64,000 nt of DNA from Rhizobium croatiense (GTDB lineage: Bacteria > Pseudomonadota > Alphaproteobacteria > Rhizobiales > Rhizobiaceae): positions 62,001 to 126,000 of the forward strand of contig NZ_JAILYJ010000002.1 of assembly GCF_019793465.1 (NCBI RefSeq), read 5' to 3'. Both the position numbers and the translations under genes were made by a program. Below the pieces are notes generated by a model. That model worked only from the letters and a program-made list of their open reading frames with translations, had not been told where the DNA came from and did no database searches. How positions within the stretch are numbered: position 1 is the stretch's first letter; every line of letters begins with the position of its first letter. Shown one piece after another: positions 44,733 through 56,425 of this stretch.

Positions 44733-46244
44733 TCAATTCATAGACAGCGCAACATTCTGCGCTGCGTGCACGGCGGCCGTGTAGTTGTTGACCAGCAGAT
44801 CCACCGAGGCGGCCGTGGCATCGAAGACCGGAGCCGGGTAAACGCCGAAGAGGATGGTCAGTGCGACCAGCGGGTAGAGGATCAGCTGTTCGCGGGGCGA
44901 AAGGTCGAGCAGCGCCTTCAGCTTTTCCTTCTCCAGCGCACCGAAGATCACCCGGCGATAGAGCCAGAGCGCATAGGCGGCCGAGAGAATGACGCCGGTG
45001 GCGGCAAAGAGCGCGACCCAGGTGTTGACCCGGAAGACGCCGATCAGCGTCAGGAACTCGCCGACGAAGCCGGAGGTGCCGGGAAGCCCGACATTGGCCA
45101 TGGTGAAGACCATCATTGCGACGGCATATTTCGGCATGTTGTTGACGAGACCCCCATAGGCGTTGATCTCGCGGGTATGGGTGCGGTCGTAGACGACGCC
45201 GACGCAGAGGAAGAGCGCGCCCGAGACGATACCGTGCGACAGCATCTGGAAGATCGAACCCTGAACGCCCTGCATGTTGGCGGCGAAGATGCCCATGGTC
45301 ACGTAGCCCATGTGCGCTACCGAGGAATAGGCGATCAGCTTCTTGATGTCGTCCTGCATCATCGCCACCAGCGAGGTGTAGATGATGGCGATGACGGACA
45401 GGGCGAAGACGAGCGGCGCGAAGTAATCGGACGCCACCGGGAACATGCCGAGGGAGAAGCGGATGAGACCGTAGCCGCCGAGCTTCAGCAGGACGCCGGC
45501 CAGGATCACCGAGCCTGCCGTCGGCGCCTGAACGTGAGCATCCGGAAGCCAGGTATGGACCGGCCACATCGGCATTTTCACCGCGAAGGAGGCGAAGAAG
45601 GCAAGCCATAGCCAGGTCTGCAGCGCCGGCGGGAACTTGTAGGCGAGCAGCGCGGTGATATCGGTCGTTCCGGCCTGCCAGTACATCGCCATGATGGCGA
45701 GCAGCATCAGTACCGAGCCGAGCAGCGTATAGAGGAAGAACTTATAGCTCGCATAGACGCGGTCCTTGCCGCCCCAGACGCCGATGATCAGGAACATCGG
45801 AATGAGGCCCGCCTCGAAGAAGACGTAGAAGAGCACGATATCGAGCGAGACGAAGACGCCGACCATCATCGTTTCCAAGATGAGGAAGGCGATCATGTAT
45901 TCTTTCAGGCGCTTCTCGATCGAGAGCCAGCTCGCCAGCACGCAGAAGGGCATGAGGAAGGTCGACAGGATGACGAACAGCATCGAGATGCCGTCGACGC
46001 CGACATGGTAACCGATGCCGGTGCCGAGCCAGTCATGCTTTTCGAGCATCTGGAAGCCCGGATTGGCGTTGTCGAAGCCGACCCAGATGACGAGGGAAAC
46101 GACGAAGGTGAAGACGGTGGTGATCAGCGAGATCCACAGCACGTTCTTGCGGCCGGCTTGGCTCTCGCCGTTCATCAGCAACAGGAGCACCACGCCGACG
46201 AGCGGCAGGAAGGTGACCGTTGAAAGAATAGGCCAATCGGTCAT
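44733..46244 (-). CDS. nuoM: NADH-quinone oxidoreductase subunit M
   Basis: This 503-residue membrane subunit is of the antiporter-like group. [19 protein letters not shown] and [19 protein letters not shown] are diagnostic. Lys and Glu residues of the transmembrane charge path are kept. The start overlaps the nuoL stop by one base. Confidence 0.95.
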   Translation of the reverse strand: MTDWPILSTVTFLPLVGVVLLLLMNGESQAGRKNVLWISLITTVFTFVVSLVIWVGFDNANPGFQMLEKHDWLGTGIGYHVGVDGISMLFVILSTFLMPFCVLASWLSIEKRLKEYMIAFLILETMMVGVFVSLDIVLFYVFFEAGLIPMFLIIGVWGGKDRVYASYKFFLYTLLGSVLMLLAIMAMYWQAGTTDITALLAYKFPPALQTWLWLAFFASFAVKMPMWPVHTWLPDAHVQAPTAGSVILAGVLLKLGGYGLIRFSLGMFPVASDYFAPLVFALSVIAIIYTSLVAMMQDDIKKLIAYSSVAHMGYVTMGIFAANMQGVQGSIFQMLSHGIVSGALFLCVGVVYDRTHTREINAYGGLVNNMPKYAVAMMVFTMANVGLPGTSGFVGEFLTLIGVFRVNTWVALFAATGVILSAAYALWLYRRVIFGALEKEKLKALLDLSPREQLILYPLVALTILFGVYPAPVFDATAASVDLLVNNYTAAVHAAQNVALSMN

Positions 46245-48244
46245 CAGAAGGAACTCCCGAGCATCATCCAGGTAACGAGCGCCGCAATGCCGATCAGCAT
46301 GGCGAAGGCGTAGTGATAGAGGTAACCGGTCTGCAGGCGGACGACGCGGTCGGTGACGGCGACGACGCGGGCGGCCACGCCGTTCGGGCCGTAGGTGTCA
46401 ATGACGCCGACGTCACCCTTCTTCCACAGGAAGCGGCCAAGCGCTCTGGCGGTGCGGACGAAGAGGAAGTCGTAGAGTTCGTCGAAATACCACTTGTTCA
46501 AGAGGAACTGGTAGAGCACCCGGTGCTGCTTGGCGAGGACGCGCGGCGTCTGCGGCGAGCGGATATACATGTACCAGGCGGTGACGAAGCCGAGCACCAT
46601 GGCGATGAAGGGGCTCAGAGCCACGAGCGCCGGCACGTGGTGGAACTCTTCGACGAGTTCGTTCTCGGCGCCGGTGAAAAGCGCACCCTTCCAGAACTCG
46701 GCATACTCCTCACCGTAGAACCGGCCTTCGAAGAGCACACCCGCCAGCACCGCGCCGATCGCCAGCAGATAGAGCGGCACCAGCATGACCTGCGGCGATT
46801 CGTGAACGTGGTGCATGACCTCGTGCGAAGCGCGCGGCTTGCCGAAGAAGGTCATGAAGATCAGCCGCCAGGAATAGAAGCTCGTGAAGAGTGCGGCGAT
46901 GACCAGCATCGAGAAGGCAAAGCCTGCGACCGGCGAGTGCGAAGCATAGGTCGCCTCGATGATCACATCCTTGGAGAAAAAGCCGGCAAAGCCGATCGGC
47001 GTGAAGGGAATGCCGACGCCGGTAATCGCCAGTGTGCCGATGATCATCAGCCAGAAGGTCACCTTGATGTGCGGCCGCAGGCCACCCATGTAGCGCATGT
47101 CCTGCTCGCCATCGACGGCGTGGATGACCGAGCCGGCGCAGAGGAAGAGCAGTGCCTTGAAGAAGGCATGCGTGAACAGATGGAAGATCGCCGCGCCATA
47201 GGCCCCTACCCCGAGCGCCACGAACATGTAGCCAAGCTGCGAGCAGGTGGAATAGGCGATGACACGCTTGATGTCGTTCTGCACGAGGCCGACGGTGGCC
47301 GCGAAGAAGGCGGTGATCGCACCAATCACGGTGACGACGACGAGCGCATCGTGCGACAGTTCGAAGAGCGGCGACATGCGGGCGACAAGGAAGACGCCGG
47401 CGGTGACCATGGTGGCGGCATGGATGAGGGCCGAGACCGGGGTCGGGCCTTCCATGGCATCCGGCAGCCAGGTGTGGAGCAGGAACTGCGCCGACTTGCC
47501 CATGGCGCCCATGAAGAGCAGCAGGCAGATGCCGGTCAGTGCATGCGCCTTGTCGAGCTGCATGCCGAAAAGGTTGAGGATCACTTCGCTCGCCTCGCCG
47601 CCGCCTTCATGCGGTGCAAAGTTCGAGGCATTGGCGAAGATCGTATCGAAGTTGATCGAGCCGAACAGCACGAAGACACCGGCAATACCGAGCACGAAAC
47701 CGAAGTCGCCGACGCGGTTGACGATGAAGGCCTTCATCGCCGCGGCCGTCGCCGACGGCTTCTTGAACCAGAAGCCGATCAGCAGATAGGAGGCGAGACC
47801 GACGCCTTCCCAGCCGAAGAACATCTGCGCCAGGTTGTCGGCCGTCACCAGCATCAGCATGGCGAAGGTGAAGAGCGAGAGATAGGCGAAGAAGCGCGGG
47901 CGATGCGGATCGGTATGCATGTAGCCGATCGAATAGACGTGAACCAGCGTCGAGACCGTGTTGACGACGATCAGCATGACGGAGGTCAGCGTATCCACGC
48001 GCAGCGACCAGGAGGCATCGATGCCGCCGGACTGAATCCAGCGCAGCACCTCGACCTTGATCGGACCGCCTTCGGCGTGGCCCATGCCGACGCTGAAGAA
48101 GACGACCCAGGAGAGGATGGCGGCGATGATCATCAGGCCGCTGGTGACATATTCCGAAGCCTTGGCGCCGATGGCGCGGCCGAACAGGCCGGCGACGATC
48201 GCACCGATCAAGGGAAGAAAGACGATAGCCTTATAGAGGAACAT
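46244..48244 (-). CDS. nuoL: NADH-quinone oxidoreductase subunit L
   Basis: This is the 666-residue largest membrane subunit, with the long C-terminal lateral helix. Signature segments are [19 protein letters not shown] and [19 protein letters not shown]. The C-terminal part has the region before [17 protein letters not shown], typical of alphaproteobacteria. It follows nuoK by 7 nt. Confidence 0.95.
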   Translation of the reverse strand: MFLYKAIVFLPLIGAIVAGLFGRAIGAKASEYVTSGLMIIAAILSWVVFFSVGMGHAEGGPIKVEVLRWIQSGGIDASWSLRVDTLTSVMLIVVNTVSTLVHVYSIGYMHTDPHRPRFFAYLSLFTFAMLMLVTADNLAQMFFGWEGVGLASYLLIGFWFKKPSATAAAMKAFIVNRVGDFGFVLGIAGVFVLFGSINFDTIFANASNFAPHEGGGEASEVILNLFGMQLDKAHALTGICLLLFMGAMGKSAQFLLHTWLPDAMEGPTPVSALIHAATMVTAGVFLVARMSPLFELSHDALVVVTVIGAITAFFAATVGLVQNDIKRVIAYSTCSQLGYMFVALGVGAYGAAIFHLFTHAFFKALLFLCAGSVIHAVDGEQDMRYMGGLRPHIKVTFWLMIIGTLAITGVGIPFTPIGFAGFFSKDVIIEATYASHSPVAGFAFSMLVIAALFTSFYSWRLIFMTFFGKPRASHEVMHHVHESPQVMLVPLYLLAIGAVLAGVLFEGRFYGEEYAEFWKGALFTGAENELVEEFHHVPALVALSPFIAMVLGFVTAWYMYIRSPQTPRVLAKQHRVLYQFLLNKWYFDELYDFLFVRTARALGRFLWKKGDVGVIDTYGPNGVAARVVAVTDRVVRLQTGYLYHYAFAMLIGIAALVTWMMLGSSF

Positions 48245-48251
48245 GAGCCAC

Positions 48252-48560
48252 TCAGCCCTTCATCATATTGACGTCTTCGACCGCGATCGAGCCGCGGTTG
48301 CGGTAGAAGACAACGAGAATTGCAAGACCGATCGCCGCCTCGGCAGCCGCCACCGTCAGGATGAACAGCGCAAAGACCTGTCCGACGATGTCGTTCAGGA
48401 AGTGGGAGAAGGCGACCATGTTGATGTTGACGGAAAGCAGGATCAGTTCGACCGACATCAGGATGACGATGACGTTCTTCCGGTTCAGGAAGATGCCGAA
48501 GACGCCGAGCGTGAAGAGGATGGCGCTGACCGTCAGGTAGTGGGAAAGACCGATGACCAT
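48252..48560 (-). CDS. nuoK: NADH-quinone oxidoreductase subunit K
   Basis: This is a 102-residue subunit with three membrane helices ([20 protein letters not shown] and the Glu-containing [17 protein letters not shown]). Conserved Glu residues take part in proton transfer. It lies between nuoJ and nuoL with gaps of 23 and 7 nt. Confidence 0.95.
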   Translation of the reverse strand: MVIGLSHYLTVSAILFTLGVFGIFLNRKNVIVILMSVELILLSVNINMVAFSHFLNDIVGQVFALFILTVAAAEAAIGLAILVVFYRNRGSIAVEDVNMMKG

Positions 48561-48583
48561 GTTCTTTGTTCCTTGACCTGCCT

Positions 48584-49198
48584 TTAGACGCCTTGCCCGG
48601 GCTTGACCGAAACCACCTCGATGGCGGTGGCGGGCGTGCGGGCAACCTGCCTGGGGATATTCTGCCGCTTGATGTTGGTGCGGTGCCGGAGCGTCAGGAC
48701 GATGGCGCCGATCATGGCGACCAGCAGCACCAGACCGGCGATCTGGAAGAAGTAGACGTAATTGGTATAGAGCACGTCGCCGAGGGCGGCCGTATTGGTG
48801 CGCTCCGTCAGCGCCGGGATCGGCATGGCGACTGATTTGGCGATCTCGGGCGAGATGACGCTGCCGCCGATGACGACGATCAGCTCGGCTGCGAGAATGA
48901 TCCCGATCAGCCCGCCGATCGGCGCATATTCGAGAACCCCTGCCCTCAATTCGGTGAAGTCGATGTCGAGCATCATCACCACGAAGAGGAAGAGCACGGC
49001 GACGGCGCCGACATAGACGACCAGCAGGATCATCGCCAGGAATTCGGCACCGAGCAGCAGGAAGAGGCCGGCCGCGTTGAAGAACACCAGGATCAGGAAC
49101 AGAACCGAGTGAACCGGGTTCTTCGCCCAGATGACCATGAACGCCGACGCCACCGCGACAAAGGCGAAAAGATAGAAAAATAGAGCCTGCAGACCCAT
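48584..49198 (-). CDS. nuoJ: NADH-quinone oxidoreductase subunit J
   Basis: This 204-residue subunit starts at ATG 49198 ([20 protein letters not shown]). An upstream in-frame extension to 49390 covers the nuoI-nuoJ spacer and is not real. Five hydrophobic segments are seen, with the family stretch [20 protein letters not shown] and [20 protein letters not shown]. The C-terminal 40 residues are soluble. Confidence 0.94.
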   Translation of the reverse strand: MGLQALFFYLFAFVAVASAFMVIWAKNPVHSVLFLILVFFNAAGLFLLLGAEFLAMILLVVYVGAVAVLFLFVVMMLDIDFTELRAGVLEYAPIGGLIGIILAAELIVVIGGSVISPEIAKSVAMPIPALTERTNTAALGDVLYTNYVYFFQIAGLVLLVAMIGAIVLTLRHRTNIKRQNIPRQVARTPATAIEVVSVKPGQGV

Positions 49199-49338
49199 GT
49201 TGGTGCCTTTTTCATCTTCCCCCGGGCAGCCGGGAGTTTTTCTGCCCGATAGAGCTTTGCGCGGCTGACCGGCAAAGCTCCTGTGCATATTGACCGCTAG
49301 AGGAGCAGCAGAGCTCCATCGCGGCATTTCAAACCCAA

Positions 49339-49830
49339 TCAGCGGTACGGCGAATCGATCGCGATATTGCGGGCGATTTCGCGCTCCCACCGGTCGCCGT
49401 TATCGAGAAGGCGCGCCTTGTCGAAATAGAGCTCTTCGCGGGTTTCCGTCGCAAATTCGAAATTCGGACCCTCGACGATCGCGTCAACCGGGCAGGCTTC
49501 CTGGCAGAAGCCGCAATAGATGCACTTCACCATGTCGATGTCGTAGCGCACGGTGCGGCGCGTGCCGTCGTTGCGGCGCGGACCCGCCTCGATGGTGATG
49601 GCCTGGGCAGGACAGATCGCCTCGCAGAGCTTGCAGGCGATGCAGCGCTCTTCGCCGTTCGGATAACGGCGCAGCGCATGTTCGCCGCGGAAACGCGGGG
49701 ACACCGGACCCTTTTCGAAGGGATAGTTGATCGTCGCCTTCTGGCGGAAGAAATAGCGCATCGACAGAAAGAACGCGCCGAAGAATTCCTTGAGGAACAG
49801 CGAGTTGATGGAGCTGGACAAGCTTCCCAT
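49339..49830 (-). CDS. nuoI: NADH-quinone oxidoreductase subunit I
   Basis: This 163-residue ferredoxin-like subunit has two [4Fe-4S] motifs, [12 protein letters not shown] and [12 protein letters not shown]. The ATG at 49830 has GGAGG six bases upstream, and the TTG at 49836 is less likely. It passes electrons from NuoG to NuoB at the membrane arm. A 140-nt spacer separates it from nuoJ, the longest gap inside the lower half of the operon. Confidence 0.95.
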   Translation of the reverse strand: MGSLSSSINSLFLKEFFGAFFLSMRYFFRQKATINYPFEKGPVSPRFRGEHALRRYPNGEERCIACKLCEAICPAQAITIEAGPRRNDGTRRTVRYDIDMVKCIYCGFCQEACPVDAIVEGPNFEFATETREELYFDKARLLDNGDRWEREIARNIAIDSPYR

Positions 49831-49870
49831 CTTCAACCTCCAATTTTGCCGGAAACGAGAGCGGGCGTCA

Positions 49871-50914
49871 TCAAGCCCATCCCGTCAGTTTCAGCACGAA
49901 TGCAACGATGATGACCATGGCGAGCGACAGCGGCAGGAAAACCTTCCAGCCGAGGCGCATGAGCTGGTCGTAGCGGTAGCGCGGAACGAAGGCCTTGACC
50001 ATCGCGAACATGAAGAACACCAGGCAAGCCTTCAGGGTGAACCAGATGATGCCGGGAACCCAGTTGAGGATCCAGATATCAACCGGAGGCAGCCAGCCGC
50101 CGAGGAAGAGGATCGTCGTCAGCGCGCACATCAGGCAGACGGCCGCATATTCGCCGAGCATGAACATCATGTATGGCGAAGAGCCGTATTCGACCATGAA
50201 GCCGGCGACCAGTTCCGATTCAGCTTCCGGAAGGTCAAAGGGCGGACGGTTCGTCTCGGCCAGCGCCGAAATGAAGAAGATGATGAACATCGGGAACAGC
50301 GACAGCCAGTGCCAGTCGAGGAACGACGCGGGCAGGCCGAGCATGGTGCCGAGGCCGGTATGCTGCGCATTGACGATATCGGTCAGGTTCAGCGAACCGA
50401 CGCAGAGAAGCACGGTGACGATGACGAAGCCGATCGAGACTTCGTAGGACACCATCTGCGCCGCCGAGCGCAGCGCGCCGAGGAACGGATACTTCGAGTT
50501 CGAAGCCCAGCCGCCCATGATGATGCCGTAGACCTCGAGCGACGAGATCGCGAAGATGTAGAGAATGCCGACATTGATGTTGGCGATCACCCATCCGTCT
50601 GCGAGCGGCACCACCGCCCAGGTGGACAGCGCCAGAAGCACGGTCACCAGCGGAGCAAGCAGAAACACCGCCTTGTTGGCGCCGGCCGGAATGATCGGCT
50701 CCTTGAAGACGAATTTCAGAAGGTCGGCGAAGGACTGGAACAGGCCGAAGGGACCGACGACGTTCGGGCCGCGACGCAGCTGCACGGCCGCCCAGATCTT
50801 TCGGTCGGCAAGCAGTACGTAAGCAATGAAGACGAGCAGGCAGACCAGAAGCAGCAGCGACTGCCCGATCATGATGATCGCCGGCAAGACATAGGTCGAA
50901 AAGAAAGAATCCAT
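49871..50914 (-). CDS. nuoH: NADH-quinone oxidoreductase subunit H
   Basis: This 347-residue membrane subunit has eight hydrophobic segments and lines the quinone entry. Marks are [40 protein letters not shown] and YEVSIGFV. It follows nuoG by 12 nt. Confidence 0.95.
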   Translation of the reverse strand: MDSFFSTYVLPAIIMIGQSLLLLVCLLVFIAYVLLADRKIWAAVQLRRGPNVVGPFGLFQSFADLLKFVFKEPIIPAGANKAVFLLAPLVTVLLALSTWAVVPLADGWVIANINVGILYIFAISSLEVYGIIMGGWASNSKYPFLGALRSAAQMVSYEVSIGFVIVTVLLCVGSLNLTDIVNAQHTGLGTMLGLPASFLDWHWLSLFPMFIIFFISALAETNRPPFDLPEAESELVAGFMVEYGSSPYMMFMLGEYAAVCLMCALTTILFLGGWLPPVDIWILNWVPGIIWFTLKACLVFFMFAMVKAFVPRYRYDQLMRLGWKVFLPLSLAMVIIVAFVLKLTGWA

Positions 50915-50926
50915 GGTCCCCTGCCC

Positions 50927-53008
50927 TTACTCTGCCGCGACTTTGAAATTGTTGCGGGCCAATGCCGAGCACTCGGCCATGACAGCCGAGGCACGCGCGA
51001 TCGGGTTCGTCAAATAGAAGTCTTTGACCGGCGACGCAAACCCTGACTTGTTCATCTTGCCGGCTTTTTTCGCAACTGCGGCAATTTGGGCGCTATCGGT
51101 TTCGGCGATCTCGTCGATGGCGGCGAAATGCGGGAAAGCGGCATAGAGCCGGCCACGCAGTTCACTCAGCGAATCGAAGGGAAGCTTCTTGCCGAGCACG
51201 TCGGAAAGGGCACGGATAATTGCCCAGTCCTCGCGGGCATCGCCCGGCGCAAAGCCTGCGCGGCTGCCCATCTGGACACGGCCTTCGGTGTTGACCCAGG
51301 TGCCGGACTTTTCGGTATAGGCTGCGGCCGGCAGGATGACGTCGGCATGATGCGCGCCGTTATCGCCATGCGAGCCGATATAGACAGTCAGCCCCGCCTT
51401 CTTGGCGGTGAAGTCGAGTTCGTCGGCGCCGAGCAGGAAGAGCACGTCCATCGACGTCAGCATCTCGGCGGCATTGACGCCCTTGGCGCCCGGCACGAAG
51501 CCGAGGTCGAGGCCGCCGACGCGCGAGGCGGCGGTATGAAGGACGGCAAAGCCGTTCCAGCCTTCGACAACCGCGCCGACCGAACCGACGAGCTTGGCGG
51601 CACTGGCGAGAACGCCGGCGCCGTCGCTGCGCGACAGCGCGCCCTGGCCGATAATGATCATCGGCTTGGCGGCGTTCTTCAGGACGTCGGCAAAGGCATG
51701 GCCGCCATCGACGAGATCCTTCAGCGTGTCGGGACCAGCGCCGAGATAGTCATAGCTGTAGCGCAGTTCGCCCGGCTCGCCGATGACGCCGATCGGGAAC
51801 TTGCCACGGCGCCAGCGCTTGCGGATGCGGGCGTTGAGGATGGCCGCCTCGAAGCGCGGATTGGCGCCGATGATCAGCAGCGCATCGGCCTGGTCGATGC
51901 CTGCGATGGTCGGGTTGAAGAGGTAGCTTGCACGGCCGAGCGACGGATCGAGTGCCGCCCCATCCTGGCGACAGTCGAGATTGGCGGAGCCGAGCGACTT
52001 CACCAGTTCTGAAAGCGCATACATTTCCTCGACGGAAGCAAGATCGCCGGCGATTGCGCCGATCTTGTCGCCCGAGGTGGCGCCGACGGCGGCCTTGATG
52101 GCGCCGAAAGCCTCGGCCCAGCTGGCCGGCTGCAGGCGGCCGTCGCGGCGGACATAGGGCCGGTCGAGGCGCTGGGTCTTCAGACCATCCCAGATGAAGC
52201 GGCTCTTGTCGGAGATCCACTCCTCGTTGATCGCCTCGTTGACGCGCGGCAGGATACGCATGACTTCGCGGCCGCGGGTGTCGACGCGGATCGCCGAGCC
52301 GACGGCATCCATGACGTCGATCGATTCGGTCTTGTTCAGTTCCCAGGGGCGCGCGGTAAAGGCGAAGGGCTTGGAGGTGAGCGCGCCGACCGGGCAAAGG
52401 TCGACGACGTTGCCCTGCAGCTCGGAGGTCATCGCCTGTTCGAGATAGGTGGTGATCTCGGCATCCTCGCCGCGGCCGATCAGGCCGAGTTCGGAAATGC
52501 CGGCGACCTCGGTGGTGAAGCGGACGCAGCGTGTGCAATGGATGCAGCGGTTCATCACCGTCTTGACCAGCGGGCCGATATACTTGTCCTCGACGGCGCG
52601 CTTGTCTTCCTGGTAGCGCGAGGTATCGATGCCGAAGGCCATCGCCTGGTCCTGCAGATCGCATTCGCCGCCCTGGTCGCAGATCGGGCAATCGAGCGGA
52701 TGGTTGATCAGCAGGAATTCCATCACGCCTTCGCGGGCCTTCTTGACCATCGGCGTGTTGGTGAAGACCTCGGGCAGTTCGCCGTTCGGGCCGCCGCGGA
52801 TGTCGCGAACGCTCATGGCGCAGGAAGCCTGCGGCTTCGGCGGGCCGCCCTTCACTTCGACAAGGCACATGCGGCAATTGCCGGCAACCGACAGGCGCTC
52901 ATGGAAGCAGAAGCGCGGAACCTCGGCGCCGGCATCCTCGCACGCCTGCAATAGCGTGAAATGATCCGGAACTTCGATCTCGTTGCCGTCAATCTTCAGT
53001 TTTGCCAT
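50927..53008 (-). CDS. nuoG: NADH-quinone oxidoreductase subunit G
   Basis: This 693-residue subunit of the peripheral arm holds a [2Fe-2S] site (CRFCFHERLSVAGNCRMC), a His/Cys [4Fe-4S] site (CPICDQGGECDLQ) and a further one (NRCIHCTRC). The rest is a molybdopterin-oxidoreductase-like domain without cofactor. It starts MAKLKIDGNEIEVPDHFTLL. A 224-nt spacer separates it from the helix-hairpin-helix gene above. Confidence 0.95.
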   Translation of the reverse strand: MAKLKIDGNEIEVPDHFTLLQACEDAGAEVPRFCFHERLSVAGNCRMCLVEVKGGPPKPQASCAMSVRDIRGGPNGELPEVFTNTPMVKKAREGVMEFLLINHPLDCPICDQGGECDLQDQAMAFGIDTSRYQEDKRAVEDKYIGPLVKTVMNRCIHCTRCVRFTTEVAGISELGLIGRGEDAEITTYLEQAMTSELQGNVVDLCPVGALTSKPFAFTARPWELNKTESIDVMDAVGSAIRVDTRGREVMRILPRVNEAINEEWISDKSRFIWDGLKTQRLDRPYVRRDGRLQPASWAEAFGAIKAAVGATSGDKIGAIAGDLASVEEMYALSELVKSLGSANLDCRQDGAALDPSLGRASYLFNPTIAGIDQADALLIIGANPRFEAAILNARIRKRWRRGKFPIGVIGEPGELRYSYDYLGAGPDTLKDLVDGGHAFADVLKNAAKPMIIIGQGALSRSDGAGVLASAAKLVGSVGAVVEGWNGFAVLHTAASRVGGLDLGFVPGAKGVNAAEMLTSMDVLFLLGADELDFTAKKAGLTVYIGSHGDNGAHHADVILPAAAYTEKSGTWVNTEGRVQMGSRAGFAPGDAREDWAIIRALSDVLGKKLPFDSLSELRGRLYAAFPHFAAIDEIAETDSAQIAAVAKKAGKMNKSGFASPVKDFYLTNPIARASAVMAECSALARNNFKVAAE

Positions 53009-53232
53009 CGTCGCTCAGTCCTGTTTCCCGTTTGCCTGATGACGGCAAACAAACCCGTTTTTGCAACATTTTCATTGCCGGGCCGGATCTTTCGTCCTGC
53101 CGGCAGCCTATGTCGCCCAAATTTTCTGTCGCGCGTTCCAGACCCGGAACCCGCACCGGCATCTGCAGCGTGGGGCCCCCGCCCGTCCGCCGATCTGCCC
53201 ATGTTTCCGGCCGGTTTGCACGGCCGGACAGT

Positions 53233-53934
53233 TCATTTCCTTCTGCGGCTCCGTCCGGCGAGAACCTTCGCCTGGCCGATCCAGTCGTCGCGGGCGATGC
53301 GGCCGTCGAAGCCAAGCTCGGCGTCGAGCCGGGCGATGTCCTCGTCGGTCAAGGCGGCAATCTCGGCAAAGCTGCGAATGCCCTTGGCATTCAGCACCTG
53401 CTCCAGCTTCGGGCCGATGCCGGCGATCAGCTTGAGATCGTCGGCCTTTGCAGCCCGCGCAACCGGCTTTGCCTTCGCGACCGGCTTTGCCTTGCTGGCC
53501 GGCTGCGGTTCGCTTGCCGGGATCGTCGCGCTCGCCGGCTTGACCACCGTCAGCCTTGGCCTCGCCTTCTTCTCCAGCTCGGATTTGTCGGCCGCGGGCT
53601 TGGTGAAAACCTTGACCGCCGGACGGATATTTTCCGGCCGGATGTCGACATCGGGCATCGGCTCGTCCGGCGGTGTGTCGTCGAGGGCGGCGGCAACCTT
53701 GCCGGTCGTTTCCAGCGCGCTCTGGAAGGCCCCAAAAAAGGCGCCCGCTATCTGCGTCGAGAAACCGAAGCCGATCGCCGTTGCGGCGGCAAAGGCAGCG
53801 GCCGGATGCGCCATCAGCGGATGCACCGGCATCGCCTGTGCGTTTTCCAGCATCTCGGCGGCAAGACGGCCGAAGCCGGCCGCGAAATCGGAAGTCTCTT
53901 CCTTCTTCCCACTCTTGGATGCTTTGTCCGTCAT
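53233..53934 (-). CDS. Nuo-operon helix-hairpin-helix protein
   Basis: This 233-residue protein is not a complex I core subunit. Residues 45-75 form a hydrophobic Ala/Phe-rich stretch (AAAFAAATAIGFGFSTQIAG). A Lys/Pro/Ala-rich linker leads to a C-terminal domain of about 60 residues (LIAGIGPKLEQVLNAKGIRS then GRIARDDWIGQAKVLAG). That domain closely resembles the C-terminus of NuoE two genes upstream (MISGVGPKIEATLNEIGIFT then GRIERDDWVKQAKALAK). The start ATG is 3 nt after the nuoF stop. Role unknown; binding to complex I or nucleic acid are both possible. Confidence 0.75.
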   Translation of the reverse strand: MTDKASKSGKKEETSDFAAGFGRLAAEMLENAQAMPVHPLMAHPAAAFAAATAIGFGFSTQIAGAFFGAFQSALETTGKVAAALDDTPPDEPMPDVDIRPENIRPAVKVFTKPAADKSELEKKARPRLTVVKPASATIPASEPQPASKAKPVAKAKPVARAAKADDLKLIAGIGPKLEQVLNAKGIRSFAEIAALTDEDIARLDAELGFDGRIARDDWIGQAKVLAGRSRRRK

Positions 53935-53936
53935 GA

Positions 53937-55241
53937 TTATTCAGCCGCCTCCAGAACCGCGCCGTGGTCGAGCGCGCTTGCCGTATACTGGTCGATGCGC
54001 TTTTCGATCTCGGGACGGAAGTTACGGATCAGACCCTGCACCGGCCATGCGGCGGCGTCGCCGAGCGCACAGATGGTGTGGCCTTCGATTTGCTTGGTCA
54101 CCTGGAACAGCATGTCGATTTCGCGCTTCTGGGCATTGCCCTTGGCCATGCGTTCCATCACCCGCCACATCCAGCCCGTGCCTTCGCGGCAGGGCGTGCA
54201 CTGGCCGCAGCTCTCATGCTTGAAGAAGGCGGAGATGCGGGCGATCGCCTTGATGACGTCGGTGGATTTGTCCATGACGATCGCGGCGGCCGTGCCGAAG
54301 GAGGAGCCAACGCCGCGCAGGCCGTCGAAATCCATCGGGCAGTCGATGATGTCCTTGGCCGGAACGATCGGGCAGGATGCGCCGCCGGGAATGACGGCGA
54401 GCAGATTGTCCCAGCCGCCGCGGATGCCGCCGGCGTGGCGGTCGACCAGTTCGCGGAAGGTGATGCCCATTTCCTCTTCGACCGTGCACGGCTTGTTGAC
54501 GTGGCCGGAGAGCATGAACAGCTTGGTGCCGACATTGTTCGGACGGCCGATCGACGAGAACCAGCCGGCGCCGCGGCGCAGGATCGTCGGCGCAACGGCG
54601 ATCGATTCGACGTTGTTGACCGTCGTCGGGCAGCCGTAGAGGCCCATATTGGCCGGGAACGGCGGCTTCAGGCGCGGCTGGCCCTTCTTGCCTTCGAGGC
54701 TTTCGAGCAGCGCAGTTTCCTCGCCGCAGATATAGGCGCCGGCGCCGTGATGGACGAAGATGTCCATGTCCCAGCCGAGCTTGTTGTTCTTGCCGAGCAG
54801 GCCATAGTCATAGCATTCGTCGATTGCCGCCTGCAGCGCTTCGCGCTCGCGGATATATTCGCCGCGCACATAGATGTAGGCGGCATTGGCGCCCATGGCG
54901 AAACTCGCGACGACGCAGCCTTCGATCAGCGTATGCGGATCGTGGCGCATGATGTCGCGGTCCTTGCAGGTGCCGGGCTCGGATTCGTCGGCATTGACGA
55001 CGAGGTAATGCGGGCGGCCGTCGCTTTCCTTCGGCATGAAGGACCATTTCAGGCCTGTCGGGAAGCCGGCGCCGCCGCGGCCGCGAAGACCGGATGCCTT
55101 CATCTCGTTGATGATCCAGTCACGGCCCTTTTCGAGGATCTGCTTGGTGCCGTCCCAGTGGCCGCGGCTCATCGCGCCCTTCAGGGACTTGTCCTTGAGG
55201 CCGTAGATGTTGGTAAAGATGCGGTCTTTATCTTGTAACAT
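53937..55241 (-). CDS. nuoF: NADH-quinone oxidoreductase subunit F
   Basis: This 434-residue NADH- and FMN-binding subunit is where NADH enters complex I. The glycine-rich [16 protein letters not shown], the FMN region [20 protein letters not shown] and the [4Fe-4S] motif [12 protein letters not shown] are intact. It follows nuoE by 10 nt. Confidence 0.96.
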   Translation of the reverse strand: MLQDKDRIFTNIYGLKDKSLKGAMSRGHWDGTKQILEKGRDWIINEMKASGLRGRGGAGFPTGLKWSFMPKESDGRPHYLVVNADESEPGTCKDRDIMRHDPHTLIEGCVVASFAMGANAAYIYVRGEYIREREALQAAIDECYDYGLLGKNNKLGWDMDIFVHHGAGAYICGEETALLESLEGKKGQPRLKPPFPANMGLYGCPTTVNNVESIAVAPTILRRGAGWFSSIGRPNNVGTKLFMLSGHVNKPCTVEEEMGITFRELVDRHAGGIRGGWDNLLAVIPGGASCPIVPAKDIIDCPMDFDGLRGVGSSFGTAAAIVMDKSTDVIKAIARISAFFKHESCGQCTPCREGTGWMWRVMERMAKGNAQKREIDMLFQVTKQIEGHTICALGDAAAWPVQGLIRNFRPEIEKRIDQYTASALDHGAVLEAAE

Positions 55242-55251
55242 GCTTCACCTC

Positions 55252-56409
55252 TTACCGCGGCTTCTTGCCGAAGACCTTGATATATTCCGCTTCGCCGCCC
55301 TTGGCGAGCGCCTTGGCCTGCTTGACCCAGTCGTCGCGCTCGATGCGGCCGCGGAAATTCAGGTAGCCGTCGACCCATTCGCGCTCGGCCTTCTTCCAGC
55401 TCGCGACCTGCGCGAAGGTGAAGATGCCGATTTCGTTCAGCGTCGCCTCGATCTTCGGACCGACGCCGGAAATCATCTTCAGATCCTCCGGGGCGGCGGG
55501 CTTTTCGATGCCGGCCGGGCGGTTCTTGTCGGTCAGCGCAGGCTTCGCCGCCGGGGCTTCTGCCTTGACGGCCGGGGCCGGCTCGGCAGCCGCCGTGCCG
55601 GAAACCGGCTGTTCTTCGGCTGCCTTGGCATTTTTCGCAGCCGCCTTCGGCGCCGTTGCCGGCGTCTTCAGCGCCGCATTAGTCTCGGCATCGGTGCTCT
55701 TCGGGCGGGCGGCCTCGGAGGGCGGGACTGGAGCCGCATCGACCGGAGCCGATACGCTTTCGGCATCGGCCTTCTTGGCGCGTGTCCTTGCCTTCGGCTC
55801 TTCCGTCGTCAGCGAGGTCAGGCCGCCTTCCGGTGCGGAGAATATCCGGTCGATCTGGGTGCCCGCCTTGATGCTCGCGCCATTGCCGGCGGCAAAGGTA
55901 TCGATGATCTCTTCGAGACGGGCGGGCGTCAGATCCTCATAGGTATCCTTGCCGATCATCACCATCGGGGCGTTGACGCAGGCGCCGAGACATTCGACCT
56001 CTTCCCACGACAGCGTGCCTTCGGCATTGCGCTCGAAGGGATGGGCATGGATCTTGCTCTTGCAGACCGACATCAGCGCTTCCGAGCCGCGCAACATGCA
56101 GGGCGTCGTGCCGCAGACCTGGACATGGGCGCGCGTGCCGACGGGATGCAGCTGGAACTGCGTATAGAAGGTCGCGACTTCGAGCACTCTGATATAGGCC
56201 ATGTCGAGCATGTCGGCGATCTTTTCGATCGCCGCGCGCGTCACCCAGCCGTCCTGCTCCTGCGCCCGCATCAACAGCGGAATGACCGCCGACTGCTGGC
56301 GGCCGGCGGGGTATTTCTGGATCGTCTTGTCCGCCCAGACCGCATTTTCATCGCTGAAAGCGAATGCGGCAGGCTGAAATTGATCTTCGGCTAATCGACG
56401 AACGGACAT
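55252..56409 (-). CDS. nuoE: NADH-quinone oxidoreductase subunit E with C-terminal extension
   Basis: This 385-residue protein is about twice the usual NuoE length. Residues 1-165 are the thioredoxin-like [2Fe-2S] subunit (CGTTPCMLRG and ECLGACVNAPM). Residues 175-320 are an Ala/Pro/Lys/Glu-rich linker. The last 60 residues are a helix-hairpin-helix-like domain (MISGVGPKIEATLNEIGIFT) shared with the separate protein encoded after nuoF. Such extended NuoE proteins are known in rhizobia; the role of the tail is not established. Confidence 0.93.
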   Translation of the reverse strand: MSVRRLAEDQFQPAAFAFSDENAVWADKTIQKYPAGRQQSAVIPLLMRAQEQDGWVTRAAIEKIADMLDMAYIRVLEVATFYTQFQLHPVGTRAHVQVCGTTPCMLRGSEALMSVCKSKIHAHPFERNAEGTLSWEEVECLGACVNAPMVMIGKDTYEDLTPARLEEIIDTFAAGNGASIKAGTQIDRIFSAPEGGLTSLTTEEPKARTRAKKADAESVSAPVDAAPVPPSEAARPKSTDAETNAALKTPATAPKAAAKNAKAAEEQPVSGTAAAEPAPAVKAEAPAAKPALTDKNRPAGIEKPAAPEDLKMISGVGPKIEATLNEIGIFTFAQVASWKKAEREWVDGYLNFRGRIERDDWVKQAKALAKGGEAEYIKVFGKKPR

Positions 56410-56425
56410 TCTTCCTCACGCCTTG

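Noticed and set aside
46313..48271. A 652-codon frame on the plus strand antisense to nuoL
   Set aside because: Composition (Asp/His/Arg/Glu-rich) is that of a shadow frame, and nuoL is certain.
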